Assembly: GCA_902544985.1 (NCBI GenBank)
Contig: CACCFV010000001.1
Coordinates: 62,001-126,000, forward strand
Origin: an uncultured Pelagibacteraceae bacterium
Lineage (GTDB): Bacteria; Pseudomonadota; Alphaproteobacteria; Pelagibacterales; Pelagibacteraceae
DNA: 64,000 nucleotides
Direction of reading: 5' to 3'
The position numbers and the translations under genes were made by a program. The notes under the pieces are model-generated. The model was not told the origin of the DNA. It worked only from the letters and a program-made list of their open reading frames with translations, and did not search any database. Position 1 is the stretch's first letter; every line of letters starts with the position of its first letter. Below, one piece after another: positions 1 to 10,300 of this stretch.

Positions 1-2820
1 AATATTTTAGGGTCAAATGAAGAATATTCTCCAACAAAAACTATTCCAAAAGACACTGAAAATTTGATTAAAGAAGCAGAAAAATCATTAGAAAAAAAAC
101 AAGAACAAATCATCCATACAAATAATATTGAGAGTAAAAAACCAGAGATAATTCAAGTAGTTAATGACAGCGATATTGATCCATTAGAAACTAGTGAATG
201 GTTAGAATCACTCACTGCAGTAATTCAGAAAGATGGAAATCAAAGAGCCCATTATTTAATAAGGGAATTAATTAATAAAGCTTATATGGAGGGTGCAAAT
301 ATTCCCTATACACAAAACACACCCTATATAAATACAATTCCAGCAAATGAGGAGAAAAAATCAAATGGTGATCAAAATATTGAGAGAAGAATCCGGTCAT
401 TGATAAGATGGAATTCCGCAGCAATGGTAGTTCGCGCAAATAAAAAATTTCCTGAACTTGGAGGACATATTGGAACATTTGCATCTGCAGCTACACTTTA
501 TGATGTAGGAATGAATCATTTTTGGAGAGCAAAAAACAATAAATTTGGAGGAGACTTAATTTATTTTCAAGGACATAGCGCTCCAGGTATGTACGCAAGA
601 GCATTTCTTGAGGGAAGACTTAATGAAAAACAATTAGATAGTTTTAGACAAGAAGTTAATCCAGGAGGTTTATCATCTTACCCACATCCTTGGCTCATGC
701 CAAACTTTTGGCAATTTCCTACAGTTTCAATGGGTTTAGGACCAATGTTGGCTATTTACCAAGCAAGATATATGAAATATTTGATTAACAGGGGTCTTAT
801 CAAAGATGAAGGACGAAAAGTTTGGGCTTTTTTAGGAGATGGGGAAATGGATGAACCGGAGTCTTTAGGAGCAATCGGTTTAGCAGCTAGAGAAAATTTA
901 GATAACCTAATATTTGTGATCAATTGTAATCTTCAAAGATTGGACGGGCCTGTAAGGGGTAATGGAAAAATCATACAAGAATTAGAGGGTATCTTTAGAG
1001 GAGCTGGATGGAATGTTATCAAAGTAATTTGGGGTTCTTATTGGGATCCGTTATTGGCTAACGATAAAACTGGCCATTTAATTAAAGTTATGAATGAAAC
1101 TGTCGATGGAGAATACCAAGCGATGAAAGCAAGAGATGGAGCTTATGTGCGAGAAAAGTTTTTTGGCAAATATCAAGAGACAAAAGAATTAGTTTCGAGT
1201 CTCTCAGACAAGGATATTTGGAGATTAAATAGAGGTGGCCACGATCCACACAAAGTTTTTGCAGCCTACGATAAAGCTTCAAAAAACGTTGGGAGTCCTA
1301 CAGTTGTAATAGCCAAAACTATTAAAGGTTATGGTATGGGTAAAAGTGGAGAAAGTGTAAACACAACTCACCAAACTAAAAAATTAGATATAGACGATTT
1401 AATGTATTACAGAGACAGGTTTGATGTTCCTTTAACTGATAAACAGGTGAAAAATATTGAGTATTATAAGCCAGACCAAAACTCACCTGAAATAAAATAT
1501 ATCAAAGAAAGAAGACTTCAATTAGGAGGATTTATCCCAGAGAGAACTACTTATGCAAAACCCATTAAAGCCCCTCCGAAAAACATTTTTGATAATATGA
1601 AAGAGTCTACAGGAGATAAAGAAATGTCGACTACGATGGCATTAGTAAGAATGCTTACTAATCTTCTGAGAGATAAAAATGTTGCCTCAAGATTAGTACC
1701 AATCATTCCTGACGAGGCAAGAACATTTGGTATGGAGGGTTTTTTTCAAAAAATTGGTATTTATGCTCACGAAGGACAAAAATATGAACCTGAGGACTCA
1801 GCACAATTAAGTTCATATAGAGAAGAAAAAAGCGGACAAGTTTTGGAGGAAGGAATTAACGAGGCAGGTGCAATGTCTTCATGGATTGCTGCAGGCACTT
1901 CATACACAAATCATGATATTGAAATGATCCCTATCTATCTTTTTTACTCAATGTTTGGTTTTCAAAGAATAGGTGATTTTGCTTGGGCAGGAGCAGACAG
2001 TCAATCAAGAGGGTTTTTAATTGGTGCTACTGCTGGGAGAACAACATTAGCGGGAGAGGGCTTACAGCACCAAGATGGACATAGTCATTTAATGGCATCT
2101 ACTATTCCAAACTGTAAGTCCTATGATCCAACATTTCATTATGAACTAGCAACAATCTTTAGAGAAGGATTGAAAAGAATGCATGAGAAGAAAGAAAATA
2201 TTTTTTATTACATTACAACAATGAACGAAAATTATCCTCATCCTGCCATGCCAACTGAAAAATCATGTGAAGAAGGCATTTTAAAAGGAATGTATAAAAT
2301 TAAAGAATTTAACAAATATAAAAAAACCAAAATTCAATTTTTAGGATCAGGCACAATTTTAAGAGAAATGATAGCTGGTGCGGAGATTCTACAAAAGGAA
2401 TATCAAATTGATAGTGAGGTTTGGAGCGTAACTAGTTTTAATGAATTAAGAAGAGATGGCTTAGAGGTAGAAAGATATAATTTATTAAATCCTGAAAAAG
2501 AACCGAAAAAATCATATGTTGAAAGCTGTTTAGACAAAACTGAAGGTCCAATTTTGGCTGCATCAGATTATATGAGGATGAATTCAGACCAAATTAGACC
2601 TTATATTAACAAGAGCTTTTACTCGTTAGGAACAGATGGATTTGGTCGAAGTGATACCAGAAAAAATTTGAGGAAGTTCTTTGAGGTTGATAAAGAACAT
2701 GTCGTTGCATATGGACTAAGTGTTTTAGCTAAAGAACAATTAATTGCATCTAAATATGCTCAAGAGGCAATAAAGAAGTATCAAATTGATAAAGATAAAC
2801 CAATGCCGACAAAATTATAA
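1..2820 (+). CDS. aceE: pyruvate dehydrogenase E1 component (homodimeric type), 5' end not in window
   Basis: E1 of the pyruvate dehydrogenase complex: thiamine-diphosphate-dependent decarboxylation of pyruvate and transfer of the acetyl group to the E2 lipoyl arm, in the cytoplasm. The homodimeric AceE family is recognised from the N-terminal DIDPLETSEWLES block, the TPP-binding GDGEMDEPES segment followed about 30 residues later by the CNLQRLDG block, and the C-terminal transketolase-like part. The frame is open from base 1, and the first possible start visible is TTG at 64 with no clear Shine-Dalgarno. Family homology begins only about 46 residues after that TTG. The two other forward frames carry stops in bases 8-20, so the bases left of 64 probably belong to this gene. 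It overlaps aceF by 1 base (TAATG). Family call very sure, start unknown. Confidence 0.95.
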   Translation, partial: NILGSNEEYSPTKTIPKDTENLIKEAEKSLEKKQEQIIHTNNIESKKPEIIQVVNDSDIDPLETSEWLESLTAVIQKDGNQRAHYLIRELINKAYMEGANIPYTQNTPYINTIPANEEKKSNGDQNIERRIRSLIRWNSAAMVVRANKKFPELGGHIGTFASAATLYDVGMNHFWRAKNNKFGGDLIYFQGHSAPGMYARAFLEGRLNEKQLDSFRQEVNPGGLSSYPHPWLMPNFWQFPTVSMGLGPMLAIYQARYMKYLINRGLIKDEGRKVWAFLGDGEMDEPESLGAIGLAARENLDNLIFVINCNLQRLDGPVRGNGKIIQELEGIFRGAGWNVIKVIWGSYWDPLLANDKTGHLIKVMNETVDGEYQAMKARDGAYVREKFFGKYQETKELVSSLSDKDIWRLNRGGHDPHKVFAAYDKASKNVGSPTVVIAKTIKGYGMGKSGESVNTTHQTKKLDIDDLMYYRDRFDVPLTDKQVKNIEYYKPDQNSPEIKYIKERRLQLGGFIPERTTYAKPIKAPPKNIFDNMKESTGDKEMSTTMALVRMLTNLLRDKNVASRLVPIIPDEARTFGMEGFFQKIGIYAHEGQKYEPEDSAQLSSYREEKSGQVLEEGINEAGAMSSWIAAGTSYTNHDIEMIPIYLFYSMFGFQRIGDFAWAGADSQSRGFLIGATAGRTTLAGEGLQHQDGHSHLMASTIPNCKSYDPTFHYELATIFREGLKRMHEKKENIFYYITTMNENYPHPAMPTEKSCEEGILKGMYKIKEFNKYKKTKIQFLGSGTILREMIAGAEILQKEYQIDSEVWSVTSFNELRRDGLEVERYNLLNPEKEPKKSYVESCLDKTEGPILAASDYMRMNSDQIRPYINKSFYSLGTDGFGRSDTRKNLRKFFEVDKEHVVAYGLSVLAKEQLIASKYAQEAIKKYQIDKDKPMPTKL

Positions 2821-4085
2821 TGTCAAAGAAAGATATAAAAGTTCCAAATATTGGAGAATTCAAAGATGTGGAAGTCATCGAAGTTTTAATTAAAAAAGGT
2901 CAAAAAATAAAAAAGAATGATCCACTGATAACTATAGAAAGTGATAAATCAAGTGTGGAAATACCATCCTCTGATGATGGAACCATAATTTCTTTGAATG
3001 TTAAAATTGGAGACAAGGTATCAGAAGGTGATAAAATTATTGAAATTGAAAGTGAGAAAGAAATAAAAGAAATAAGTGCTCAAGAATTACCAAAAAGTCA
3101 ATTACCAAAAGAAATAAAAAAAAATGATGTAAAAAAAACCAATGAGTCTGAAAATATAATAGTTAAAGATTTTTCTACAAAAGCTTCTGCTTCACCAAAA
3201 GTTAGAAAATTTGCGAGAGAGCTTGGAGTTAATATCAACAAAGTCCCAGGTAGTGAAAGACAAGGTAGGGTTACCGAGAGTGATGTAAAGTTATTTGTTG
3301 CAACTAAATCTGATAAAAATTTCAAAGATCAAAATACAACTGAACAAAAAATTGAACTAGAGTATTCCCATTCAGATTTTGGAGAAGTAGATATTAAAGA
3401 CATTCCTAGAGTGAAAAAGTTGTCGTCTAAATATTTAATGAACTCTTGGACAAAAATTCCTCATGTAACCAATCATGATGAAGCTGATATAACTGAATTA
3501 GAGGAATTTAGAACTTCTCTTACGGACGTATATACTGGTGAAAAAAAAAAAATTACACCATTAGCTTTCATCGTAAAAGCATTAACAACATCATTAAAAA
3601 AATTTCCAAATTTTAACACCTCAATCGATCAAATTGAAAACGGTAAAATGACTGTTAAAAAGTATTATCATGTTGGCATAGCAGTGGATACACCACATGG
3701 TTTGATGGTTCCTAAATTAAGAAATGCAGATAATAAAAATATTTCTTTAATAAGCACAGAATTAAAAAAAATCAGTCAGCAATGTAGAGATCTTAAAATT
3801 GATAAAAAAGAGTTTTTCGGAGGTTCTATGACGATAACTAGTTTAGGGGGAATTGGGGGATCTTTTTTTACACCAATTATAAATTATCCTGAGGTTGCTA
3901 TTTTAGGAGTAGGAAGAGCAGAAAAAAAACAAGTATTCATGGATGGAAAATTTGTAACGCGTACTATGTTGCCACTTTCACTATCTTATGATCATAGAAT
4001 TATTGATGGTGCGGAGGCAGCTCGATTTAATAATGATTTAAAAGAAAATCTTGGTAAAAATTTTGCTTATAAGTTAGCCGTTTGA
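2820..4085 (+). CDS. aceF: dihydrolipoamide acetyltransferase, E2 of pyruvate dehydrogenase
   Basis: E2 core of the pyruvate dehydrogenase complex, moving the acetyl group from E1 to CoA. Seen in order: one lipoyl domain (about residues 1-75, lipoyl Lys43 in ESDKSS), a linker rich in Lys, Glu and Ser, a peripheral-subunit-binding domain (about 122-157, ASPKVRKFARELGV), and the acyltransferase domain (about 195-421) with the catalytic SYDHRIIDG motif near the C terminus. At 421 aa it has a single lipoyl domain, against three in the long E. coli enzyme. Its pairing with aceE by a TAATG overlap supports AceF rather than the 2-oxoglutarate or branched-chain E2. No E3 (lpd) gene follows here. A run of 12 A lies at 3541-3552 inside the frame. 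Confidence 0.94.
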   Translation: MSKKDIKVPNIGEFKDVEVIEVLIKKGQKIKKNDPLITIESDKSSVEIPSSDDGTIISLNVKIGDKVSEGDKIIEIESEKEIKEISAQELPKSQLPKEIKKNDVKKTNESENIIVKDFSTKASASPKVRKFARELGVNINKVPGSERQGRVTESDVKLFVATKSDKNFKDQNTTEQKIELEYSHSDFGEVDIKDIPRVKKLSSKYLMNSWTKIPHVTNHDEADITELEEFRTSLTDVYTGEKKKITPLAFIVKALTTSLKKFPNFNTSIDQIENGKMTVKKYYHVGIAVDTPHGLMVPKLRNADNKNISLISTELKKISQQCRDLKIDKKEFFGGSMTITSLGGIGGSFFTPIINYPEVAILGVGRAEKKQVFMDGKFVTRTMLPLSLSYDHRIIDGAEAARFNNDLKENLGKNFAYKLAV

Positions 4086-4093
4086 TAAAAATT

Positions 4094-4990
4094 ATGTCTA
4101 AAAGCGTTTCATTGTTTAGTGCTTTGCTGTGTACATTTATTTGGGGAACTACATTTATTGCTCAAGACACTGGAATGGATGATATTGGTCCGTTTACATT
4201 TAATGCAGTAAGATTTTTTGTGGGTTTTTTGGCAATTCTTCCTTTAGCATTGTTATTTGAGACTAAAAAATTTAAATTAGAATTTAAAACTGGTTTTAGA
4301 TATTTTGCTATTCTATCTTTTTTAATAGGATTATCATTATTTTTAGGATCTGCATTGCAGCAAGTAGCTCTGCTATACACAGATGTAGCTAATGCTGCTT
4401 TCTTTACGATTTTTTATGTTCCGATGGTACCAATTATCATTTTTATATTTAAGAGGGACTCATTGCATTGGAGTGTATGGCCTTCAGTTATTTTATGTTT
4501 AATTGGTGGATATCTTTTAACCAATTTTTATGATGCCACAGTTAGACTTGGAGACACATTGGTTATTCTTGGAGCATTATTCTGGAGTACTCACATTATA
4601 TTTACTGGAATGATTGTTAAAACATATAACTTACCCTTAACATTAGGTGCAATCCAAACTTTATTAGTGGCTTTATTTTCTTTTATCATTGGTTTGATTT
4701 ATGAAGAATTTGTAATTGAAAATATTCTCAACGAGATAGACTCTATACTCTATGCAGGAATTTTATCAGGTGGTTTTGCATTCGTTTTACAAATTTACGC
4801 TCAAAAAAATATAACACCTGCACCAGCAGCCATAATTTTTTCATTAGAAGGTGTATTTGCAACTATCGCAGCATGGTTTTTATTAAGTCAAATTTTAGAT
4901 TTTAATAATATATTAGGGTGCTTGTTCATATTGTGTGGTGTTTTAATTTCTCAATTGTTACCCTTGATGAGGAAAATAAATTATCAATAA
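4094..4990 (+). CDS. EamA/DMT-family inner-membrane transporter
   Basis: A polytopic membrane protein of about 298 aa with roughly ten hydrophobic segments in two homologous halves, typical of the drug/metabolite transporter superfamily. The first helix holds FIWGTTFIAQ, close to the conserved WGSNF-like motif of EamA proteins, and the second half holds ALFWSTHIIF. Substrate cannot be deduced. An in-frame TTG exists at 4082, overlapping the aceF stop, but ATG 4094 fits the family N terminus better. The 3' end overlaps the convergent uppP gene by 33 bases. The gene follows aceF by 8 bases and is probably cotranscribed with it. Confidence 0.85.
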   Translation: MSKSVSLFSALLCTFIWGTTFIAQDTGMDDIGPFTFNAVRFFVGFLAILPLALLFETKKFKLEFKTGFRYFAILSFLIGLSLFLGSALQQVALLYTDVANAAFFTIFYVPMVPIIIFIFKRDSLHWSVWPSVILCLIGGYLLTNFYDATVRLGDTLVILGALFWSTHIIFTGMIVKTYNLPLTLGAIQTLLVALFSFIIGLIYEEFVIENILNEIDSILYAGILSGGFAFVLQIYAQKNITPAPAAIIFSLEGVFATIAAWFLLSQILDFNNILGCLFILCGVLISQLLPLMRKINYQ

Positions 4991-5737
4991 TAATACTAAA
5001 GCAATAATAATTCTATAAACTACGAATACAGTTAAAGAAAAATTCCTTACATATCTTATAAAATATTTGACTGTGATAAATGAGAAAATAAAAGAAAGAG
5101 TAACTGCAATTAATAATAAATAATTAAATTCAGTAGACTGTTGTACAGCATCTTGAAGACCTAAAAAACTTGCCCCTGCTAACGCGGGTATAGATAATAA
5201 AAAGGCGATTTTGCTTGAGTCAACTCTATTAAATTTTAGAAATCGAGCTGCTGTTAAAGTTATTCCTGCTCTGCTCACACCAGGGATGAGTGCTAAAATT
5301 TGAAATAAACCTATGAATAATATTGATTTTATATTTAAGTTGGTTGATATATTTTGATCAGTATCTCTTTTATCCGATAAAAATAGGGCTAAACCAAAAA
5401 ATAGAGTTGTCCATGCAATAATTTCTATATTTCTTAAAAGATTAATTATTTCGATCGAATATATTATATATCCAAAAATTATAAGAGGTATTGATCCAAC
5501 TAAAATCAAAACCAATAGTTTATGATTGTTTCTTAAATTTAGTAAATCTTTTTTAAAGTAATAGATTATTGCAAATAAAGAACCCAAGTGCAGACCAATA
5601 TCAATGAATAAAGAGCTTGAGCTAAAATCATAAAAATTTGATATCAAGATCAGATGGGCTGAGGAGCTAATAGGTAAAAATTCAGAAATTCCTTGGACCG
5701 CAGAAAGAATTAGTATTTCTATAAAATCTTGAAGCAT
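4958..5737 (-). CDS. uppP: undecaprenyl-diphosphatase
   Basis: Integral membrane phosphatase (BacA/UppP family) that dephosphorylates undecaprenyl diphosphate to recycle the lipid carrier of peptidoglycan and surface-polysaccharide synthesis. The first family motif is seen near the N terminus (QGISEFLPISSS, residues 15-26, with Glu19 and His28) and the second further on (PGVSRAGIT). The length of 259 aa and about eight hydrophobic segments fit the family. It is divergent from gltD and convergent with the EamA transporter, with a 33-base 3' overlap. The activity would also serve the polysaccharide genes elsewhere in the window, but there is no direct linkage. Confidence 0.93.
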   Translation of the reverse strand: MLQDFIEILILSAVQGISEFLPISSSAHLILISNFYDFSSSSLFIDIGLHLGSLFAIIYYFKKDLLNLRNNHKLLVLILVGSIPLIIFGYIIYSIEIINLLRNIEIIAWTTLFFGLALFLSDKRDTDQNISTNLNIKSILFIGLFQILALIPGVSRAGITLTAARFLKFNRVDSSKIAFLLSIPALAGASFLGLQDAVQQSTEFNYLLLIAVTLSFIFSFITVKYFIRYVRNFSLTVFVVYRIIIALVLLLIIYFPHQG

Positions 5738-5843
5738 AAAGATGTCGTAGCTTAAAAAATATTCATTTTAAACAATTCGATTTAATCATAATAGGTATGC
5801 AAAAAATAAATTTCTCGCATTTTATGCTAGATAAAGTTAATTA

Positions 5844-5864
5844 TAGGTCATAATTATTGACCTA
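5844..5864. promoter_or_regulatory. inverted repeat upstream of gltD, possible operator
   Basis: A perfect 7-base inverted repeat, TAGGTCA-N7-TGACCTA, lies 56 bases upstream of the gltD start in the 183-base divergent uppP/gltD spacer. Its size and symmetry suit a dimeric DNA-binding regulator, and the right arm overlaps a TTGACC that could act as a -35 hexamer. The TATAAA at 5876-5881 is too close (13 bases) for a normal promoter spacing. Function is inferred. No regulator gene is next to it. Confidence 0.4.
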
Positions 5865-5920
5865 AATAATACTTTTATAAATAAAAACAATGTGTAATTT
5901 GCCTAAATTTTAAGGATTTT

Positions 5921-7360
5921 ATGACTGATAAAATGTTAAAATTTGTGAAAATAGGTCAACAAACCCCACCTAAAAGAAAAATTGGCACAAGAAAAGAGGA
6001 TTTTAATGAGATCTATGACGAGTTTGTAACTAAAAAAGCTGAAGAACAATCAAGCAGATGTTCTCAATGTGGAGTTCCATTTTGCCAAGTACATTGTCCT
6101 TTAAGTAACAATATACCAGATTGGTTAAAACTTACAGCAGAGGGAAGATTAAAAGAGGCCTACGAATTATCTCAAAGTACCAACAATATGCCAGAGGTAT
6201 GTGGAAGAATTTGTCCTCAGGATAGACTATGTGAGGGTAACTGCGTTATTGAACAATCTGGACATGGAACAGTAACTATTGGTTCAGTTGAGAAATATAT
6301 TAATGATAAAGCGTGGGAACAAGGTTGGGTTAAACCAATTTCTTTAAAACATGAGAAAGAACAAAGTGTTGGAATAATTGGTGCTGGTCCAGCAGGTTTA
6401 GCTGCTGCTGAGCAGTTAAGAAAAAATGGATATAAAATTACTGTTTATGATCGATATGATCGCGCAGGTGGATTATTAATTTACGGTATTCCAAATTTTA
6501 AACTTGAAAAGCATGTAGTTGAGCGAAGAACAAAGTTATTAAAAGATGGTGGAATAGAATTTATTCAAAATTTTGAAGTTGGTAAAGATGCAACCCTAGA
6601 ACAGTTACGAAAAAAGCATGATGCAATTTTAATTGCTACTGGTGTATATAAACCAAGAGAAGTTGAATTACCCGGTAATGATTTAGGTAATATTTTTCCT
6701 GCAATGGAATTTTTGACAGCATCAAATAAAAAAGGTCTAGGTGATAAAGTGGAGTTGTTTGATAAAGGAACTTTGAATGCAGAAGGAAAAGATGTTGTTG
6801 TAATAGGTGGTGGCGACACGGCCATGGATTGCGTAAGAACTTCGGTAAGACAAAAAGCCAAATCGGTAAAATGTTTATATAGAAGAGATAAAGAAAATAT
6901 GCCTGGATCTGCTAGAGAAGTTGCAAATGCTGAGGAGGAGGGCGTAGAATTTGTTTGGCTTTCTAGTCCAAAAGAATTTAAAGGAAAAAATAAAATTGAA
7001 AATTTAGTTGTTAATCGAATTGAATTAGGTGAACCAGACGAGTCAGGAAGACGAAAACCAGAAATTAAAGAAGATTCAGAATTTACGGTCAAAGCTGATA
7101 TGGTAATCAAAGCTCTTGGATTTGATCCAGAAAATTTACCATTATTATTTGATGCACAAGATTTACAAGTAACAAAATGGGGAACAATTAAAACTGACTT
7201 TAATTCGATGGAAACAAATCTTAAAGGTGTTTTTGCTGCAGGAGACATTGTAAGAGGAGCGTCGTTAGTAGTATGGGCAATCAAAGATGGGAGAGATGCA
7301 GCTTCTTCTATGAAAAAATATTTAGAAAGTACGGAACTAAAAAAAACAAAAGTAGCATAA
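5921..7360 (+). CDS. gltD: glutamate synthase (NADPH) small subunit
   Basis: Small (beta) subunit of NADPH-GOGAT. It oxidises NADPH and passes electrons through FAD and Fe-S centres to GltB for glutamate formation. Seen: two N-terminal Cys clusters (CSQCGVPFCQVHC near residues 47-59, and CGRICPQDRLC near 91-101) for 4Fe-4S centres, the FAD motif GAGPAGLAAAE, the NADPH motif GGGDTAMDC, and a C-terminal FAD-closing segment FAAGDIVRGASLVVWAI. The 479-aa length is typical. An AAGGA-like ribosome site precedes ATG 5921. Gene order is gltD then gltB, the reverse of the enteric operon, with a TAATG junction to gltB. Confidence 0.96.
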   Translation: MTDKMLKFVKIGQQTPPKRKIGTRKEDFNEIYDEFVTKKAEEQSSRCSQCGVPFCQVHCPLSNNIPDWLKLTAEGRLKEAYELSQSTNNMPEVCGRICPQDRLCEGNCVIEQSGHGTVTIGSVEKYINDKAWEQGWVKPISLKHEKEQSVGIIGAGPAGLAAAEQLRKNGYKITVYDRYDRAGGLLIYGIPNFKLEKHVVERRTKLLKDGGIEFIQNFEVGKDATLEQLRKKHDAILIATGVYKPREVELPGNDLGNIFPAMEFLTASNKKGLGDKVELFDKGTLNAEGKDVVVIGGGDTAMDCVRTSVRQKAKSVKCLYRRDKENMPGSAREVANAEEEGVEFVWLSSPKEFKGKNKIENLVVNRIELGEPDESGRRKPEIKEDSEFTVKADMVIKALGFDPENLPLLFDAQDLQVTKWGTIKTDFNSMETNLKGVFAAGDIVRGASLVVWAIKDGRDAASSMKKYLESTELKKTKVA

Positions 7361-10300
7361 TGGAAAATTATAAAAAAAATTTAGAGTTACTTACAAAAAA
7401 CCATGTTTATTCAAAAGAGATGGAACATGATGCTTGTGGAGTAGGCTTAATCGCATCCACAGAAGGAAAAAAATCTAGGGCTATAGTTGAGTATGGAATT
7501 GAAGCTTTAAAAGCAGTTTGGCATAGGGGCGCTGTTGATGCAGATGGAAAAACGGGTGATGGAGCTGGAATCCATGTCGAAATTCCGAAAGATTTTTTTA
7601 TAGAAAAAATACAAGTTACTGGACACGATTATGATAATTCTGAAATTTGTGTGGGAATGATTTTTTTACCCAGAAATGACTATTTAGCACAAGAGAGTTG
7701 TAAAACAATTGTTGAGAGTGAACTAACAAAGAATAATTTTAGCATATATGGTTGGCGACAAGTGCCAGTTAACCCAAAAGTTTTGGGAGAAAAAGCTCTC
7801 CAAACTATGCCAGAAATTATACAAGTTCTTTTTAAATCTAATGATCCAAATTTATTAGATAAAAATTTAGAAAGAAAAATTTATGAAACAAGAAAGAGAA
7901 TTGAAAATAAAGCTTTTGATGCCTCATTGAATAATTTTTACATTTGTTCAATTAGTTCAAAATCTATAATCTATAAAGGGCTATATTTAGCAGAAGCAAT
8001 ATCTGACTTTTATCTAGATCTTAAAGACACAAGATTCATTTCAAGATATGCAATTTTTCATCAAAGATTTTCAACAAATACTGCTCCAAGCTGGAGCTTA
8101 GCTCAACCATTTAGAGCCATAGCACACAACGGTGAAATAAATACTTATAAAGGAAATAAAAACTGGATGAAAGTTCATGAACAGGAAATGAGCAGTCCAC
8201 TTTTTGATAATATTGAGAATTTAAAACCAGTTATCCAAAAAGGAGTTTCTGATTCTGCAGCTTTAGATAATGTGTTTGAATTATTGAATAAATCAGGTCA
8301 ATCGGCACCATTAGCTAAATTGATGTTAGTGCCTGATGCATGGTCAAAAAAAAATAAGACACTATCAAAAAGTCATCAACAATTATTTAATTTTTTGAAT
8401 AGTACAATGGAACCTTGGGACGGACCTGCTGCAATTGCAGCCACAGATAATGAGTGGGTTATAGCTGCAAATGATAGAAACGGTCTTAGACCTTTAAGAT
8501 ATGCAATTACAAAAGATAAAATGCTTTTCGCAGGTTCTGAAACCGGAATGATAGAATTAAATGAGAAAAAAATTTTAACCAAAGGTAGATTAGGTCCTGG
8601 TGAAATAATTGGAGTTAGAATTGAAAAGGGTAAAGTTTTTTCAAATAGTCAAATCAAAGATTATTTAGCAAAAGAATTTAAACATTTTAATTCTCAAATA
8701 ATTGATTTAGACGAAAAATTATCAATCTCTAATGAAAAACATAATTTTGATGGCGAAAGTTTAAGAAGAAGGCAATACACTTTCGGAATAAGTTTAGAAG
8801 ATCTTGAGCTCATTTTACATCCAATGGCAGAAGATGCAAAAGAAGCAACTGGCTCAATGGGTGATGATACTCCATTAGCAGTACTATCTGATAAGTACAG
8901 ACCACTCTATCACTTTTTTAGACAAAATTTTAGTCAAGTAACAAATCCACCAATTGATTCCTTGAGGGAAAATAAAGTAATGAGTTTAAAAACTAGATTT
9001 GGAAATTTAGGCAACATTCTTGATTTTGATACTTTAACGAAAGAGAATATTTATGTTTTAAACAGCCCTATTTTATCTAATTCACAATTTAATAAGTTCA
9101 CTAATTTTTTTGGTAAAAATTCAGTGACTATTGATTGTTCTTTTTTAAAAGAAGATAATTTGGCAGACTCTATCAATAGGATTCAAAAAGATTCAGAAAT
9201 TGCAGTTAGACAAGGTGTTACTCAGTTAATTTTAAGTGATAAAAATATCTCTTCTGAAAAATTACCAATGCCAATGTTATTATGTGTTGGAGCTATAAAT
9301 ACCTTTTTAATACAAAAAAAATTAAGAGGGTATGTTTCTATCAATGTCCAGTCTGGCGAAGCTATTGATACACATTCGTTTGCAACATTAATTGGAGTTG
9401 GTGCAACAACAGTAAATCCATATCTTGCTTTTGATAGCTTATATCAAAGATACAAAAAAAAACTTTTTGGTCAATTTAGTTTTGATGAGTGCGTACAACG
9501 ATATATAAATTCAGTGAATGCCGGTTTATTGAAAATTATGTCTAAAATGGGAATTTCTGTTTTGAGTTCTTATAGAGGAGGATGTAATTTTGAAACTGTT
9601 GGATTAAGCAGAACAGTTGTAGATGATTATTTTCCTGGAGTTACATCAAAAATTTCAGGCATTGGTCTGGTTGGAATTGAAAAAAAAATAAGACAAATTC
9701 ACAAAGAAGCATTTGAAAGCACAGAAACTGTATTGCCAATTGGAGGCATTTATAGATATAGAAAAAATGGAGAGACGCACCAATATCAAGGGAGGCTCAT
9801 TCATCTATTGCAGAGCGCAGTAGGCTCAAATTCATATGACGTATATAAAAAATATGTCGAGGGAATTTATAATTTACCACCGATTAACTTGAGAGATTTA
9901 GTTGATTTTAGAAAAAAAAAACTGGGTCCCTCAATAGACATATCTGAAGTTGAGCCAATAGAAAAAATATTAAAAAGATTTGGTAGTGGAAGTATGTCCC
10001 ATGGTGCTTTATCTAAAGAAGCACACGAAACACTTGCAATTGGAATGAATAGAATTAAAGGAGCCTCTTGCAGTGGTGAGGGAGGAGAAGATGCAGAAAG
10101 ATTCAAGATGATGGATAGTGGTGATAGTGCGAATTCTAGAGTTAAACAAATTGCATCAGCTAGATTTGGTGTGACTGTAAATTACTTAAATAATTGCAAT
10201 GAAATAGAAATTAAAATGGCCCAAGGCGCTAAACCAGGGGAAGGTGGACAGTTACCTGGCTTTAAAGTAACAGAGGAAATTGCGAGACTTAGACATTCAA

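Noticed and set aside
6565-7284. 239-codon minus-strand open frame across gltD
   Set aside because: Lies wholly inside gltD, whose motifs are intact. The antisense product is low-complexity Ser/Pro/Leu-rich with no family features.
7273-7359. Upstream extension of gltB
   Set aside because: It would place 29 residues ahead of the normal propeptide, inside gltD. ATG 7360 fits the family and the TAATG junction.
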